From Gammaproteobacteria bacterium (lineage in GTDB: Bacteria; Pseudomonadota; Gammaproteobacteria; Nevskiales; Nevskiaceae): a stretch of DNA of 64,000 nt. The notes beneath the pieces were generated by a model. That model searched no databases and had not been told where the DNA came from. It was given only the letters and a program-made list of their open reading frames with translations. Location of the stretch: contig JAPLSB010000008.1 in NCBI GenBank assembly GCA_026398875.1, forward strand, positions 101,986-165,985, given 5' to 3'. A program made the position numbers and the translations under genes. This document shows positions 37,558-45,739 of the stretch, piece after piece; within the stretch, counting starts at the first letter, position 1; each line of letters begins with the position of its first letter.

Positions 37558-39438
37558 ATGTCCGACGCCGCCGCCATCCATGCACCCGCGCTGGCCAACA
37601 GCGGCCGAGCAGCCTCGCGTGCTCGCCGGCTGGCGCTGTCAGCCGGCAAGAGCGGGCTGCCGCCACCGACGGAACGTCTGCGTGACGGCGAGCGCAGCGC
37701 CAGCGTGCCGGTCGTTGTTGCAGCGACCACGACATCCGCGTCGCTGCCAGCTGCGGCGACGCATGAACCGCCGCCAGCCACGTCCGCTTCGACGCCAGGT
37801 ATCGCCGCACTCGGTGGCCGACGCCTGTCGATGGAGCGGCGGCGGCAACTGTCTTCCGGCAAGGCCGGTCTGCCGGCCGCGTCTTCGAATCAGCCAAGTC
37901 CTCGCGAAACCTCTGCTGCGCCAGCGGTCGTCGAGGCCTGCAGCAGCGCGCCTGAAGCCTGCGCACATGCCAGCTGCCGCGACCAGGCGCGCCTGCGCCG
38001 CCGGCTGCTGAGCCAGCAAGGCCGCGGCGATCAGCCGGCTGCCGCAGGAATCCGTACCGCGCGCCCGGCAGCCACTGCAGTGCAGGCGATGGCCGATCAG
38101 CCGCGCGCCGCAATCACTGGTCACGACCGCGTGCGCGGCAGTGCTGTCACCGGCGGCGACAGCGGCAGCCGGCACTCGGTCTCAGGCACGCCGGACATCA
38201 CGCCGGGCGCCACCATGAACAGCGCTGCAGCACGCAAGGTCGGCCTGATGCGCACCGGCGCCGGGCTGGTCGTGTCCGGCACGCTGCTGCGCAGCCAGGT
38301 CGCGATCACGGGTGACGAAGCCGGCAGCGGCCTGACGATCACCGGCACGGCCGACGCCAGCCTCGATGATGACCTGACACCACGCAGCGGCTTTTCCGGC
38401 CTTCGCCAGCACGGCATGCCGCAGGCGTTCCGCAATGCTGCAGGCTCACGCGAACGTTCTCGCCAGGCACGCATCGAACGCACCGATGCGGGCCTCGCGA
38501 TCACTGGTGTGGCCGTTGGCCGCAGCAGCCGCGTCAGCGGCGATGAAGCCGGCGCCTGCCGCAGCATCACTGGCGATCAGTATCTGGCGGCCTCGCGCTA
38601 TCAGGCCGAGTGCGGCGGCAGCGGTGGCGGCACGTCCGCTGCCGAACTGCTCGACGAAAGCCGTCGCGATCCGGTCACCCGCGGCAAGGTGCAGGAAACG
38701 CTGACCTTCGCGCAGCAGCGTGTCACCGGGCCGGCGCTGTCGCATCACGGCCGGGTCAGCGGCGGTGCCGCCGGCAACGATCGCTGGGTGACCGGCACGC
38801 CGTATCAGCGTGCCGCAGCCGGCGCGCCGATTCCGGCACGTAACGCGATGGCGGTCACCGGCGATGCACCACGCCCCGGCGATTCCGTGACCGGCATGGC
38901 GCGTGGTGCTGGACGCGGCATCACCGGCACGCGTTACTGGCAAGAGCCTGCAGCGGCAGCGGAGGCCGCCGACCACAACGCCATCGACCACGCGTTCTCG
39001 GTACAGGAACCGCAGCGCGCAGCGCGCCTGCGTGCCCGTGCCGAGGTCGATGCCGCCGCACCTGCCATCACCGGCTCGTTCACCCGTGGCGATGGCCGCA
39101 TCACCGGCAATCTCGAATTCCAGTTCCGGCCACGGCGGCAAGCCGAACCCGGCAAGCCCGCTGCGCATGCACGGGTGAGCGGCGAAGGTCGCAGCCAGGG
39201 CCCAGCGATCACCGGCCAAGCCTGGACCGACAGCTCGCGGGTCACCGGCACTGAAGGCAGCAGCGCCAGCACCCGCAATCCCAGCGAGCGCAGCGGCAAG
39301 CCGCAGGCGTTTGCCGGCGCCCGCAACTTCAAGCCGGCGACACCGCATGAACCGGCACCGCTGCTGGTCACCGGCCTGCTCGGCTGGTCATCGAATACGT
39401 CCGCGCGCGTGACGCTGTCCGGCGGAGCGCCCAGCTGA
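37558..39438 (+). CDS. csoS2: Carboxysome assembly scaffold CsoS2
   Basis: A 626-aa intrinsically disordered scaffold that links Rubisco to the shell. N-terminal Rubisco-binding repeats of the RxxRRxxLSxGKxGL type occur near residues 20-34 (SRARRLALSAGKSGLP) and 91-105 (SMERRRQLSSGKAGLP). A degenerate third lies near 141-157. The middle and C-terminal regions contain about twenty VTG/ITG/VSG steps, including GDEAGACRSITGDQYL and RWVTGTPYQ. The protein ends VTLSGGAPS, the shell-anchoring tail. It is clearly shorter than the ~780-870 aa of well-studied homologues. It overlaps csoSCA (TGATG). Confidence 0.95.
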   Translation: MSDAAAIHAPALANSGRAASRARRLALSAGKSGLPPPTERLRDGERSASVPVVVAATTTSASLPAAATHEPPPATSASTPGIAALGGRRLSMERRRQLSSGKAGLPAASSNQPSPRETSAAPAVVEACSSAPEACAHASCRDQARLRRRLLSQQGRGDQPAAAGIRTARPAATAVQAMADQPRAAITGHDRVRGSAVTGGDSGSRHSVSGTPDITPGATMNSAAARKVGLMRTGAGLVVSGTLLRSQVAITGDEAGSGLTITGTADASLDDDLTPRSGFSGLRQHGMPQAFRNAAGSRERSRQARIERTDAGLAITGVAVGRSSRVSGDEAGACRSITGDQYLAASRYQAECGGSGGGTSAAELLDESRRDPVTRGKVQETLTFAQQRVTGPALSHHGRVSGGAAGNDRWVTGTPYQRAAAGAPIPARNAMAVTGDAPRPGDSVTGMARGAGRGITGTRYWQEPAAAAEAADHNAIDHAFSVQEPQRAARLRARAEVDAAAPAITGSFTRGDGRITGNLEFQFRPRRQAEPGKPAAHARVSGEGRSQGPAITGQAWTDSSRVTGTEGSSASTRNPSERSGKPQAFAGARNFKPATPHEPAPLLVTGLLGWSSNTSARVTLSGGAPS

Positions 39439-40985
39439 TGCGCGCCGCCAGCTGGCCAAGCGCCGATGTCTGGAATCGCGATGTCTGGCGGCGCGGTGCG
39501 CCGTCGAGCCGCGCATTGCTGGCACCGGCCATCACATCGGCTCAAGCGCTGCCTGCGGCAGCGAGCCTCATGCCGACGCTGTCGCCCGGTGTCCGGCACC
39601 CGCTGGCCGATGCGCGCCTGAGCGCAGCACTGCGCACGCGGGCTGCCGATATCGAACAGGCTTTCGCGGCGATCGAGCCGGCGCTGCGCAGCCTGGCGCC
39701 GCAGCAGTTCGAGAGCGACTTCGCGCACCGTGCTGCGTCCCGGCTGCGTGAGCAGCTCGGACTTGATCTGGCGCCGGCGCTGTTCGCCGCGAGCTGGCTG
39801 CAGCCACTGGATCTGCGCCGCCTGCAGGCGCAGTGCGTGATCGGTTGCTTCTCGCGCCTGGTGGCCACCGCGTTCGACCGCAGCCACGCGCTGGTCAGCG
39901 ATGGCGAGCAGGTCGAGACGCTGATCCGGCGCTGGGGCTTTCATGCCATCGACATCACGCCCTGCGCCGATGGCCGGCTGGCCGGTGTCGTCGACTACAT
40001 CCTGCGCGTGCCGCCGGCCGTGGTCGCGTTCCGGCAGTCGCATGCCGGCGCGCTGTTCCCGGTCGAGGACAGCCTGCGCCACTGGGAACGCATCGAGCTG
40101 CAGCGCTGGCGCGAGTCCCGCCCGAATGCCAGCGAAGCCGGCACGCGCTACCTGAAGATCGGCGTCTATCACTTCAGCAGCCGCGATCCCGCCCATGAAG
40201 GCTGTGCCGCGCATGGCAGCGACACCGCCCGCGCCGCGCGCCGCGTGCTGGAGCGGCTCGAACAGTTCCAGCAGACCATCCGCGTGCACTACGGCCCGCG
40301 CGCCGGAGTCGCAACGCTTCTGGTCGGCGTCGATACCGACACCGATGCGATGCGCGTGCATGTGCCCGCTGCCGATGGCCGCATGCAGGCTGATCGCTAC
40401 CTCGACAACCTGGCGTTGTTCGCCCACACGCAATCGTTGCCGCGCGAAGCCGCCAAGGAACACATCCGGACGGCAGTGGCCGAAGCGGCTGGCGTGGCTG
40501 CCGATGACGCGGCCAGCGAAGGCATGCGCTGGTTCTGCGGCTATCTGCTGAAGAACAACATTGGCCAGATCGATGCCGTGCGCGACTGGCATGGCGGCCC
40601 GTATCCCGAGGCCGGCCATACCGAGCGGCTGATCGTGGTTGGCGATCCGGTCGACGACGTGCAGCTGCGCAATCTCGCTTTCCAGGTGCAGACCGAAACG
40701 GTCGAGGCGGCGACGATGGATCTCGATGTCGGCGTGCGCATCCTGCATCGCCTGTGTCAGCCGCAGGGACTGGCGGTGCCGGTGCTCGTGCACATGCGCC
40801 ACGACGCGCGCATCCCGGGTTCCGCCGAACAGGCGGCCGAGCGTGCGCAGCGGCTTGCAGCGGCGATCAGCGCGCGTCATGCAGCGCGCGTCGCCGCCGG
40901 CGAACTCGTGGTGAAGGCCTGCATTCGCGCGGCGGACGAAGCGCGGCTGGTGCCGGTCGAAATGCTTGCGGAGAAGGCCTCATGA
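39438..40985 (+). CDS. csoSCA: Carboxysomal carbonic anhydrase CsoSCA
   Basis: A 515-aa epsilon-type (beta-related) carbonic anhydrase of the carboxysome lumen that converts bicarbonate to CO2 for Rubisco. Zn ligands are inferred as Cys176 (ITPCADGRL), His245 (GVYHFSS) and Cys256 (AHEGCAAHG). Their spacing of 69 and 11 residues equals that of the characterised H. neapolitanus enzyme (173/242/253). The N-terminal ~50 residues are disordered and basic, the part that docks to Rubisco. It overlaps csoS4A (ATGA). Confidence 0.95.
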   Translation: MRAASWPSADVWNRDVWRRGAPSSRALLAPAITSAQALPAAASLMPTLSPGVRHPLADARLSAALRTRAADIEQAFAAIEPALRSLAPQQFESDFAHRAASRLREQLGLDLAPALFAASWLQPLDLRRLQAQCVIGCFSRLVATAFDRSHALVSDGEQVETLIRRWGFHAIDITPCADGRLAGVVDYILRVPPAVVAFRQSHAGALFPVEDSLRHWERIELQRWRESRPNASEAGTRYLKIGVYHFSSRDPAHEGCAAHGSDTARAARRVLERLEQFQQTIRVHYGPRAGVATLLVGVDTDTDAMRVHVPAADGRMQADRYLDNLALFAHTQSLPREAAKEHIRTAVAEAAGVAADDAASEGMRWFCGYLLKNNIGQIDAVRDWHGGPYPEAGHTERLIVVGDPVDDVQLRNLAFQVQTETVEAATMDLDVGVRILHRLCQPQGLAVPVLVHMRHDARIPGSAEQAAERAQRLAAAISARHAARVAAGELVVKACIRAADEARLVPVEMLAEKAS

Positions 40986-41281
40986 AGATCTGCCAGGTCG
41001 AAGGCACGCTGGTGGCCACCGCGCGCATCGGCGGACTGCAGAACCGCCGCCTGCTCGTGGTCAAGGAACGCGGCAGCAGCGGCAGGCAGGTGGCGGTCGA
41101 TCCGGTCGGCTGCAAGCCGGGTGACTGGGTCATCGCCGTCGGCAGCTCGGCGGCCCGCGATGCCGCCGGCAGCAAGGACTATCCAAGCGATCTGACCATC
41201 GTCGGGATCATCGACTACTGGGACGACAGCACACCTTCCGGCGGAGGACGAAGCGATGCAGATCCAGCGCGTCGTGCGTGA
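40982..41281 (+). CDS. csoS4A: Carboxysome shell vertex protein CsoS4A (BMV)
   Basis: A pentamer-forming shell vertex protein. MKICQVEGTLVATARIGGLQNRRLLVV and CKPGDWVIAVGSSAARDAAGSKDYPSDLTIVGIID match the EutN/CcmL family. At 99 aa it is longer than the usual ~83, because the frame runs 26 bp into csoS4B and adds a Gly/Asp/Arg-rich tail (SGGGRSDADPARRA). Confidence 0.95.
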   Translation: MKICQVEGTLVATARIGGLQNRRLLVVKERGSSGRQVAVDPVGCKPGDWVIAVGSSAARDAAGSKDYPSDLTIVGIIDYWDDSTPSGGGRSDADPARRA

Positions 41282-41516
41282 GCTGGTGACCACGAAGCGC
41301 AACTTCTGGCTCGCCGCGAAGTCGCTGCGCGTGGTCGAGGATGCGCGCGGCAACCTGGAGGTGGCGCTCGATCCGATCGGCGCCAAGCCCGGCGATTACG
41401 TGATCACCATCGGCATTTCCGCTGCACGCATCGCGGCCGGCAATCCGAAGATCACCACCGATCTGACCATCGGCGGAATCATCGATCAGTGGGATGAAGC
41501 GAGCTGGCGCAGCTGA
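41256..41516 (+). CDS. csoS4B: Carboxysome shell vertex protein CsoS4B (BMV)
   Basis: A second pentameric vertex protein, 86 aa: MQIQRVVRELVTTKRNFWL, then AKPGDYVITIGISAARIAAGNPKITTDLTIGGIIDQW. GGAGG lies eight bases before the ATG, inside the 3' end of csoS4A, so both starts are well defined despite the 26-bp overlap. Confidence 0.95.
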   Translation: MQIQRVVRELVTTKRNFWLAAKSLRVVEDARGNLEVALDPIGAKPGDYVITIGISAARIAAGNPKITTDLTIGGIIDQWDEASWRS

Positions 41517-41595
41517 TTATTCGGTTCCGCGACGCAGCCAGGTCGGGGAGCCTTCGAAGCGGGACAACCGTGGTCACAAGCGAAGGAGATGAGAG

Positions 41596-41910
41596 ATGGC
41601 AAGCGAAAAAATGGGCATTGCCCTTGGCATGATCGAAACCCGCGGCCTCGTGCCGGCCATCGAGGCCGCCGATGCCATGACCAAGGCCTCCGAGGTGCGG
41701 CTGATCGGCCGCCAGTTCGTCGGCGGCGGCTACGTGACAGTGCTGGTGCGCGGTGAAACCGGTGCCGTCAACGCGGCCGTGCGCGCCGGTGCCGATGCCT
41801 GCGAACGCGTCGGTGATGGCCTCGCGGCTGCGCACATCATTGCCAGACCGCATTCGGAGGTCGAGCAGATCCTGCCGCTGCAGGCTCAGGGCGATGCCGC
41901 GCTCGCCTGA
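41596..41910 (+). CDS. csoS1: Carboxysome shell hexamer CsoS1 (BMC-H)
   Basis: The major facet protein, 104 aa, almost identical in pattern to CsoS1A/C: MGIALGMIETRGLVPAIEAADAMTKASEVRLIG, pore loop FVGGGYVTVLVRGETGAVNAAV, and AAHIIARPHSEVEQILP. A strong GAAGGAG lies before the ATG, fitting high expression. Only one copy is present, whereas many operons carry two or three. Confidence 0.97.
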   Translation: MASEKMGIALGMIETRGLVPAIEAADAMTKASEVRLIGRQFVGGGYVTVLVRGETGAVNAAVRAGADACERVGDGLAAAHIIARPHSEVEQILPLQAQGDAALA

Positions 41911-41997
41911 TACCGGGCCGGGACCGGGGCCGATCGCGGCGCGTGGCCGCGTCGGTTCCTGCTGACGCTGTCGCTCGCCGCGAACCGGAGACTCGCT

Positions 41998-42276
41998 GTG
42001 TCCGAAACCTTGATGCTGCCCGATGGCTGGACGCTGGTGAAACGCCCGCCGGCGCTGGTCCGCCGCTTCCAGTTCGGCGCGTATGCGCAGACCCGGCACT
42101 TCCTTGACCGGCTGGCTGCGCTGTCCGAGCAGAGCGGCCTGTATCCGGATCTCGGCTTCGGCACCACGCACGTCAACGTCACCGTCCATGGCGGCGATGG
42201 CGCGCCGCCGGGTTCCGCTGAAATCGCTTTCGCGCTCGCTGCGGCCGAACTGGCGCAGGCGGAGCCGGCGTCGTGA
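41998..42276 (+). CDS. Alpha-carboxysome Rubisco assembly factor acRAF (PCD-like)
   Basis: A 92-aa protein of the pterin-carbinolamine-dehydratase fold without the full catalytic signature. The blocks are LVKRPPALVRRFQFGAYAQTRHFLDRLAALSEQSGLYPDLGFGTTHVNVTVHGG. Homologues in cso operons are Rubisco assembly chaperones rather than dehydratases. GTG start at 41998 with CGGAG upstream. Its stop overlaps the next small gene (GTGA). Confidence 0.85.
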   Translation: MSETLMLPDGWTLVKRPPALVRRFQFGAYAQTRHFLDRLAALSEQSGLYPDLGFGTTHVNVTVHGGDGAPPGSAEIAFALAAAELAQAEPAS

Positions 42277-42428
42277 ACCGGCGGCCGAGCCGCAAACCGG
42301 CGCCACCCGGCGCAGCGGTCAAGCCATCGCCGGCAGCGGTCACTGCCACCGGCACGACGAGGCCGGTATCGGCGCGACGCATGCACCCCGGCCTGGCGCG
42401 TCATCCCGCGCGCATCTGGCCGGACTGA
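42273..42428 (+). CDS. Small basic disordered protein, orphan alpha-McdB candidate
   Basis: 51 aa starting at a GTG that overlaps the acRAF stop. It is rich in Pro, Ala, Arg and Lys with almost no acidic residues (opening NRRPSRKPAPPGAAVKPS). It ends ARHPARIWPD, placing Trp three residues from the C-terminus. Alpha-carboxysome positioning proteins McdB are described as short, disordered and bearing a near-terminal Trp, so position, size and C-terminus agree. No McdA ATPase gene lies beside it. The call rests on these traits and not on alignment. Confidence 0.5.
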   Translation: MNRRPSRKPAPPGAAVKPSPAAVTATGTTRPVSARRMHPGLARHPARIWPD

Positions 42429-42446
42429 GCGCGGAACTGCTCGACC

Positions 42447-43343
42447 ATGGGTCTGCCTCTGCCGGTTGTCGATGTCGCGGTCGGGATCGTGCAGCGCGCC
42501 GATGGCCGCGTGCTGATGGCCGAGCGCAGTGCCCGACAGATCGCCGCCGGTTACTGGGAAATCCCCGGCGGCAAGATCGATCCCGGCGAAACGGCCGCTG
42601 AAGCCGTGGCGCGCGAACTGCACGAGGAAGTCGGCATCCGCGTGCAGGCCCTGCAGCCGTGGCTGCAGCACGAACACGCCTTCCCCACGCGCCGCGTGCG
42701 CCTGCACTGCTTTCGCATCGAACGCTGGACCGGCGAGGCGCATGGCCGCGAAGGCCAGCGCATCGCCTGGGTCGACCCCGCTCGGCCGGAGTGCGCGCCG
42801 CTGCTGCCGTCGAACAACCGTCTGCTGCAAGGGCTGGCGCTGCCGCCGGCCTGTGCGCTGATCAGCAGCGACCGGCTGGGCGGTCCCGCCGCCGTGCTGC
42901 AGGCCTTGCCGCAGGCGATTGCCGAGGGCCTGCGCCTGTTCCTGCTCAAGCTCGACAGCCACAGCGTCGATCAACAGGTGCTCTGGGCGCAGCGGATCGG
43001 CGCACTGGCGTCGGCACAAGGCGCGCGCCTGCTGCTCGCCGGCACCGCACTCAGCGCCCGGCGCGCAGGGCTTGCCGGCCTGCATGCCGAAGCCGCCGAG
43101 CTGCGGCGACTGACGCAGCGACCCGGTGTGGCGCTGTGGTCGGCCGAGTGCGCGCATGCCAGCGATGTCGAGCGCGCCCGCGCGCTGGCTGCAGACCTGC
43201 TGATCTGGACCGGCGCGGGCGAGCCGCCGCCGTCGACGCTGCCGCTGTACCGGCTCGGCTCGCAGCAGCAATCCGCAAGTGCTGCCGAGCGCATCGCCAT
43301 CGTCTGGCCTGCAGGTGCTGCGCCGGAACGAGCGCTTGCATGA
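42447..43343 (+). CDS. Nudix hydrolase fused to a ThiE-like domain (MutT-type)
   Basis: A 298-aa two-domain protein. The Nudix box GKIDPGETAAEAVARELHEEVGI (residues ~34-56) has all consensus positions. Residues ~130-290 resemble a degenerate thiamine-phosphate-synthase barrel (CALISSD..., RLLLAGTALSARRAGLAGLHAEAAELRRL), the arrangement of the long MutT form in pseudomonads, which hydrolyses 8-oxo-dGTP. It lies 18 bp after the McdB-like gene and overlaps the SulP gene by 4 bp, so it is transcribed with the carboxysome. Confidence 0.85.
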   Translation: MGLPLPVVDVAVGIVQRADGRVLMAERSARQIAAGYWEIPGGKIDPGETAAEAVARELHEEVGIRVQALQPWLQHEHAFPTRRVRLHCFRIERWTGEAHGREGQRIAWVDPARPECAPLLPSNNRLLQGLALPPACALISSDRLGGPAAVLQALPQAIAEGLRLFLLKLDSHSVDQQVLWAQRIGALASAQGARLLLAGTALSARRAGLAGLHAEAAELRRLTQRPGVALWSAECAHASDVERARALAADLLIWTGAGEPPPSTLPLYRLGSQQQSASAAERIAIVWPAGAAPERALA

Positions 43344-45595
43344 TTCACCGGCGAACCGTCGACATGCCGGCCAGCGGGCTCGCCGGCCTGCGCCACTGGC
43401 GGCACGACCTTGGCGCCGGTCTGCAGGTCGCGATGTTGTGGACCCCTTTTTCGCTCGGCGTGGCGCTGGCTTCCGGTGCGCCGGCGATTGCCGGGCTGAT
43501 CTCGGCGATCGTCGCCGGCCTGCTGTTTCCCTTGCTTGGCGGCTCGCATGTGACCGTCAGCGGTCCGGCTGCCGCGCTGGCGCCGGTGCTGCTGTGGGGC
43601 ATGCTGCTGCTTGGCCATGGCGATCTCGCGGCCGGCTATCCGCTGGTGCTGGTCGCCATTGTGCTGACCGGCGTGCTGCAACTGCTGCTGAGCCTGCTGC
43701 GCGCTGGCCAGTACGCGGCGATGCTGCCGACGACGGTGGTCGAAGCGATGCTCGCGGCGATCGGCATCATGATCATCCTGCGCCAGCTGCCGATGCTCGC
43801 CGGTGCGCCGGCGATGCCGTCGAAGTCCGTGCTTGAAGCGGTATCGCGCCTGCCGGTGCAGCTGTCGCAGGCGCAGCCGCAGGTGCTGCTGATCGGCCTG
43901 GTGAGCCTGGCGCTGATGTTTCTGCTGCGAAAACGGCTGGCGGTGCTGGCGCGCTGGATTCCGGCGCCGATCATCGTTGCCGGGCTTGGCGCGCTGGCGG
44001 CCTGGGCATTCGCGCTGCCGGATGCCGCGCGTATCCGCATGCCGGATCGCCTGCTCGACGGCCTCGTGCTGCCGGCGTTCGGCCCGCTGCTGTCGGAGCC
44101 GTCGCTATGGCCGACGCTGGTGCTGGTGGTGCTGACCTTCACGATGATCGATGGCGTGGAATCGGTGGCCAGCGTGAAGGCCGTCGACAAGATCGATCCC
44201 TGGCGGCGCAAGTCCGACGCCAACCGCACGCTGCGCTCGATGGGCGTCTGCAATCTCGTCTCCGGCATGCTCGGCGGCCTGACGGTGATTCCGAATGCCG
44301 TGCCCAGCCGCGCCAACATCGATGCCGGTGCGCGCACGCTGTGGTCGAACTTCTACAGCGGCCTGTTCCTGCTGCTGTTCGTGCTGGTGCTGCCGGGCCT
44401 GCTGGTGCGGATTCCACTGGCGGCGATCGCCGCGATCCTGATCTACATCGGCTGGCGGCTTTGCGAGCCGGCGCTGTTCCTGCGCATGCAGGCCATCGGC
44501 CGCGACCGCCTGCTGGTGTTTGTGACCACGCTGGTGGCGATCCTGCTGAGCGATCTGCTGATCGGCATGCTGATCGGCGTGATCGTGGAGCTGCTGCTGC
44601 TCGCCTACCTGCTGTCGCCGTCGCTGCGCCACGTGCTGACCGGCGCGCTGGATTTGAGCGCGGTGCTGACCCGGCTGCGCGGCGATCTGGCCGGGCTGTT
44701 CCGCTCGCCGGTGATCCGCCATCGCAAGGAAGCACAGGCCGGCGGTACCGCGCATGTGCTGACGATGAATTCGCTGGTCGGCTTCAACCTGCTGCCGCTG
44801 GAGCGGCTGCTGGAACGCATGCCGGAACAGGATGGCCTGCGCCTGCGCTTCACCGAGTCGGCTCGGATCATCGACCACACGGCGGTGGAGTTTCTGGAAA
44901 CCATCGAAGAGGCCGCCGCCGCGCGCGGCCGACCGTTCTCGATCGAAGGCCGCGAGCAATGGCGGCCGTTCTCCGCACATCCGCTGGCGGCGCGGATGCG
45001 CGAACCGAATGTCGAACAGGAGCAGATCCAGGGCGACGAGCGCGCGCAGCGCCTCGCCGCGTTCGCGCAGCGGATGGGCCTGTCGTTCTCGCCGGCACGG
45101 CGCGCGATGATTAATCGTCGGGATTTCATCTACCTGCGCCGCGGCGACCAGCGCGAGCTGGGCAATCTCGTCTCCGGCCCGTGGGCCGGCGGCCAGCTGC
45201 GACTGTTCGACTACAGCCACACCGCGCCGCCGGATTACCACGTGCCGCATCGGCACACCTTGATCGAATTCGAATGGCCGGAAGGCCCGCAGATGGCCGA
45301 TTTCGTGATCAGCCCGGGCCACTATCTGGAGCGCTATCTGGTGTCGCTGGTCGAGCTTGACCAGCGTGCGCGCCTCCCCGGCTATCGCTGTTATGGCCGA
45401 GCCGGCGAACCGGCCGCCGAAGCTGCGCTCGATGCGCTGCCGGCCGAGGCAATCCGCGCTGCCGGGCCGCTGTACGTGGAACTGCGCGGCGGCCTGCTGC
45501 TGGCGTTCTGCCCGCATCGCGGGCTCGAAACCGAGGCGCGCATGGAGGCCTTGCTGGCGGTGGCCACGGCCTTCCGAGCGCTGCACCACGGCTGA
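43340..45595 (+). CDS. SulP-family anion transporter with extended C-terminus, candidate bicarbonate transporter
   Basis: 751 aa. Residues 1-~440 form the SulP membrane domain: LGVALASGAPAIAGLISAIVAGLLFPLLGGS and GSHVTVSGPAAALAPVLL are the family blocks. Residues ~470-560 look STAS-like (LTMNSLVGFNLLPLERLLERM, ARIIDHTAVEFLETIEEA). About 180 further residues (RRDFIYLRRGDQRELGNLVSGPWAGGQLRLFDYSH...) form an extra cytoplasmic domain that recalls DUF3137-like sequences. ATG 43340 overlaps the Nudix stop. Its place at the end of the cso operon suggests bicarbonate uptake, as with BicA; this is inference. Confidence 0.8.
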   Translation: MIHRRTVDMPASGLAGLRHWRHDLGAGLQVAMLWTPFSLGVALASGAPAIAGLISAIVAGLLFPLLGGSHVTVSGPAAALAPVLLWGMLLLGHGDLAAGYPLVLVAIVLTGVLQLLLSLLRAGQYAAMLPTTVVEAMLAAIGIMIILRQLPMLAGAPAMPSKSVLEAVSRLPVQLSQAQPQVLLIGLVSLALMFLLRKRLAVLARWIPAPIIVAGLGALAAWAFALPDAARIRMPDRLLDGLVLPAFGPLLSEPSLWPTLVLVVLTFTMIDGVESVASVKAVDKIDPWRRKSDANRTLRSMGVCNLVSGMLGGLTVIPNAVPSRANIDAGARTLWSNFYSGLFLLLFVLVLPGLLVRIPLAAIAAILIYIGWRLCEPALFLRMQAIGRDRLLVFVTTLVAILLSDLLIGMLIGVIVELLLLAYLLSPSLRHVLTGALDLSAVLTRLRGDLAGLFRSPVIRHRKEAQAGGTAHVLTMNSLVGFNLLPLERLLERMPEQDGLRLRFTESARIIDHTAVEFLETIEEAAAARGRPFSIEGREQWRPFSAHPLAARMREPNVEQEQIQGDERAQRLAAFAQRMGLSFSPARRAMINRRDFIYLRRGDQRELGNLVSGPWAGGQLRLFDYSHTAPPDYHVPHRHTLIEFEWPEGPQMADFVISPGHYLERYLVSLVELDQRARLPGYRCYGRAGEPAAEAALDALPAEAIRAAGPLYVELRGGLLLAFCPHRGLETEARMEALLAVATAFRALHHG

Positions 45596-45616
45596 TGGCG
45601 TCAATCGATCCGGGAA

Positions 45617-45692
<76 letters not shown>

Positions 45693-45739
45693 GCACGGAT
45701 CGCTGCTGCGCCGCTATTGTGCCAGCCTCGCCAGTCGGA

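Noticed and set aside
38380..38400. A possible programmed -1 frameshift site in csoS2 (short T run in GGCTTTTCC), as known for some CsoS2A/B pairs.
   Set aside because: The heptamer does not fit X-XXY-YYZ in the reading frame and no downstream stem or pseudoknot was evident.
41911..41997. GC-rich dyads after csoS1 as a terminator separating shell genes from acRAF.
   Set aside because: Stems are short and lack a T run, and the next gene has a normal ribosome-binding site in the same direction; readthrough is more likely.
42273..45595. Search for an McdA/ParA gene to pair with the McdB-like protein.
   Set aside because: Neither the Nudix nor the SulP gene has a deviant Walker A motif; the only ParB-like gene is far away and unrelated.
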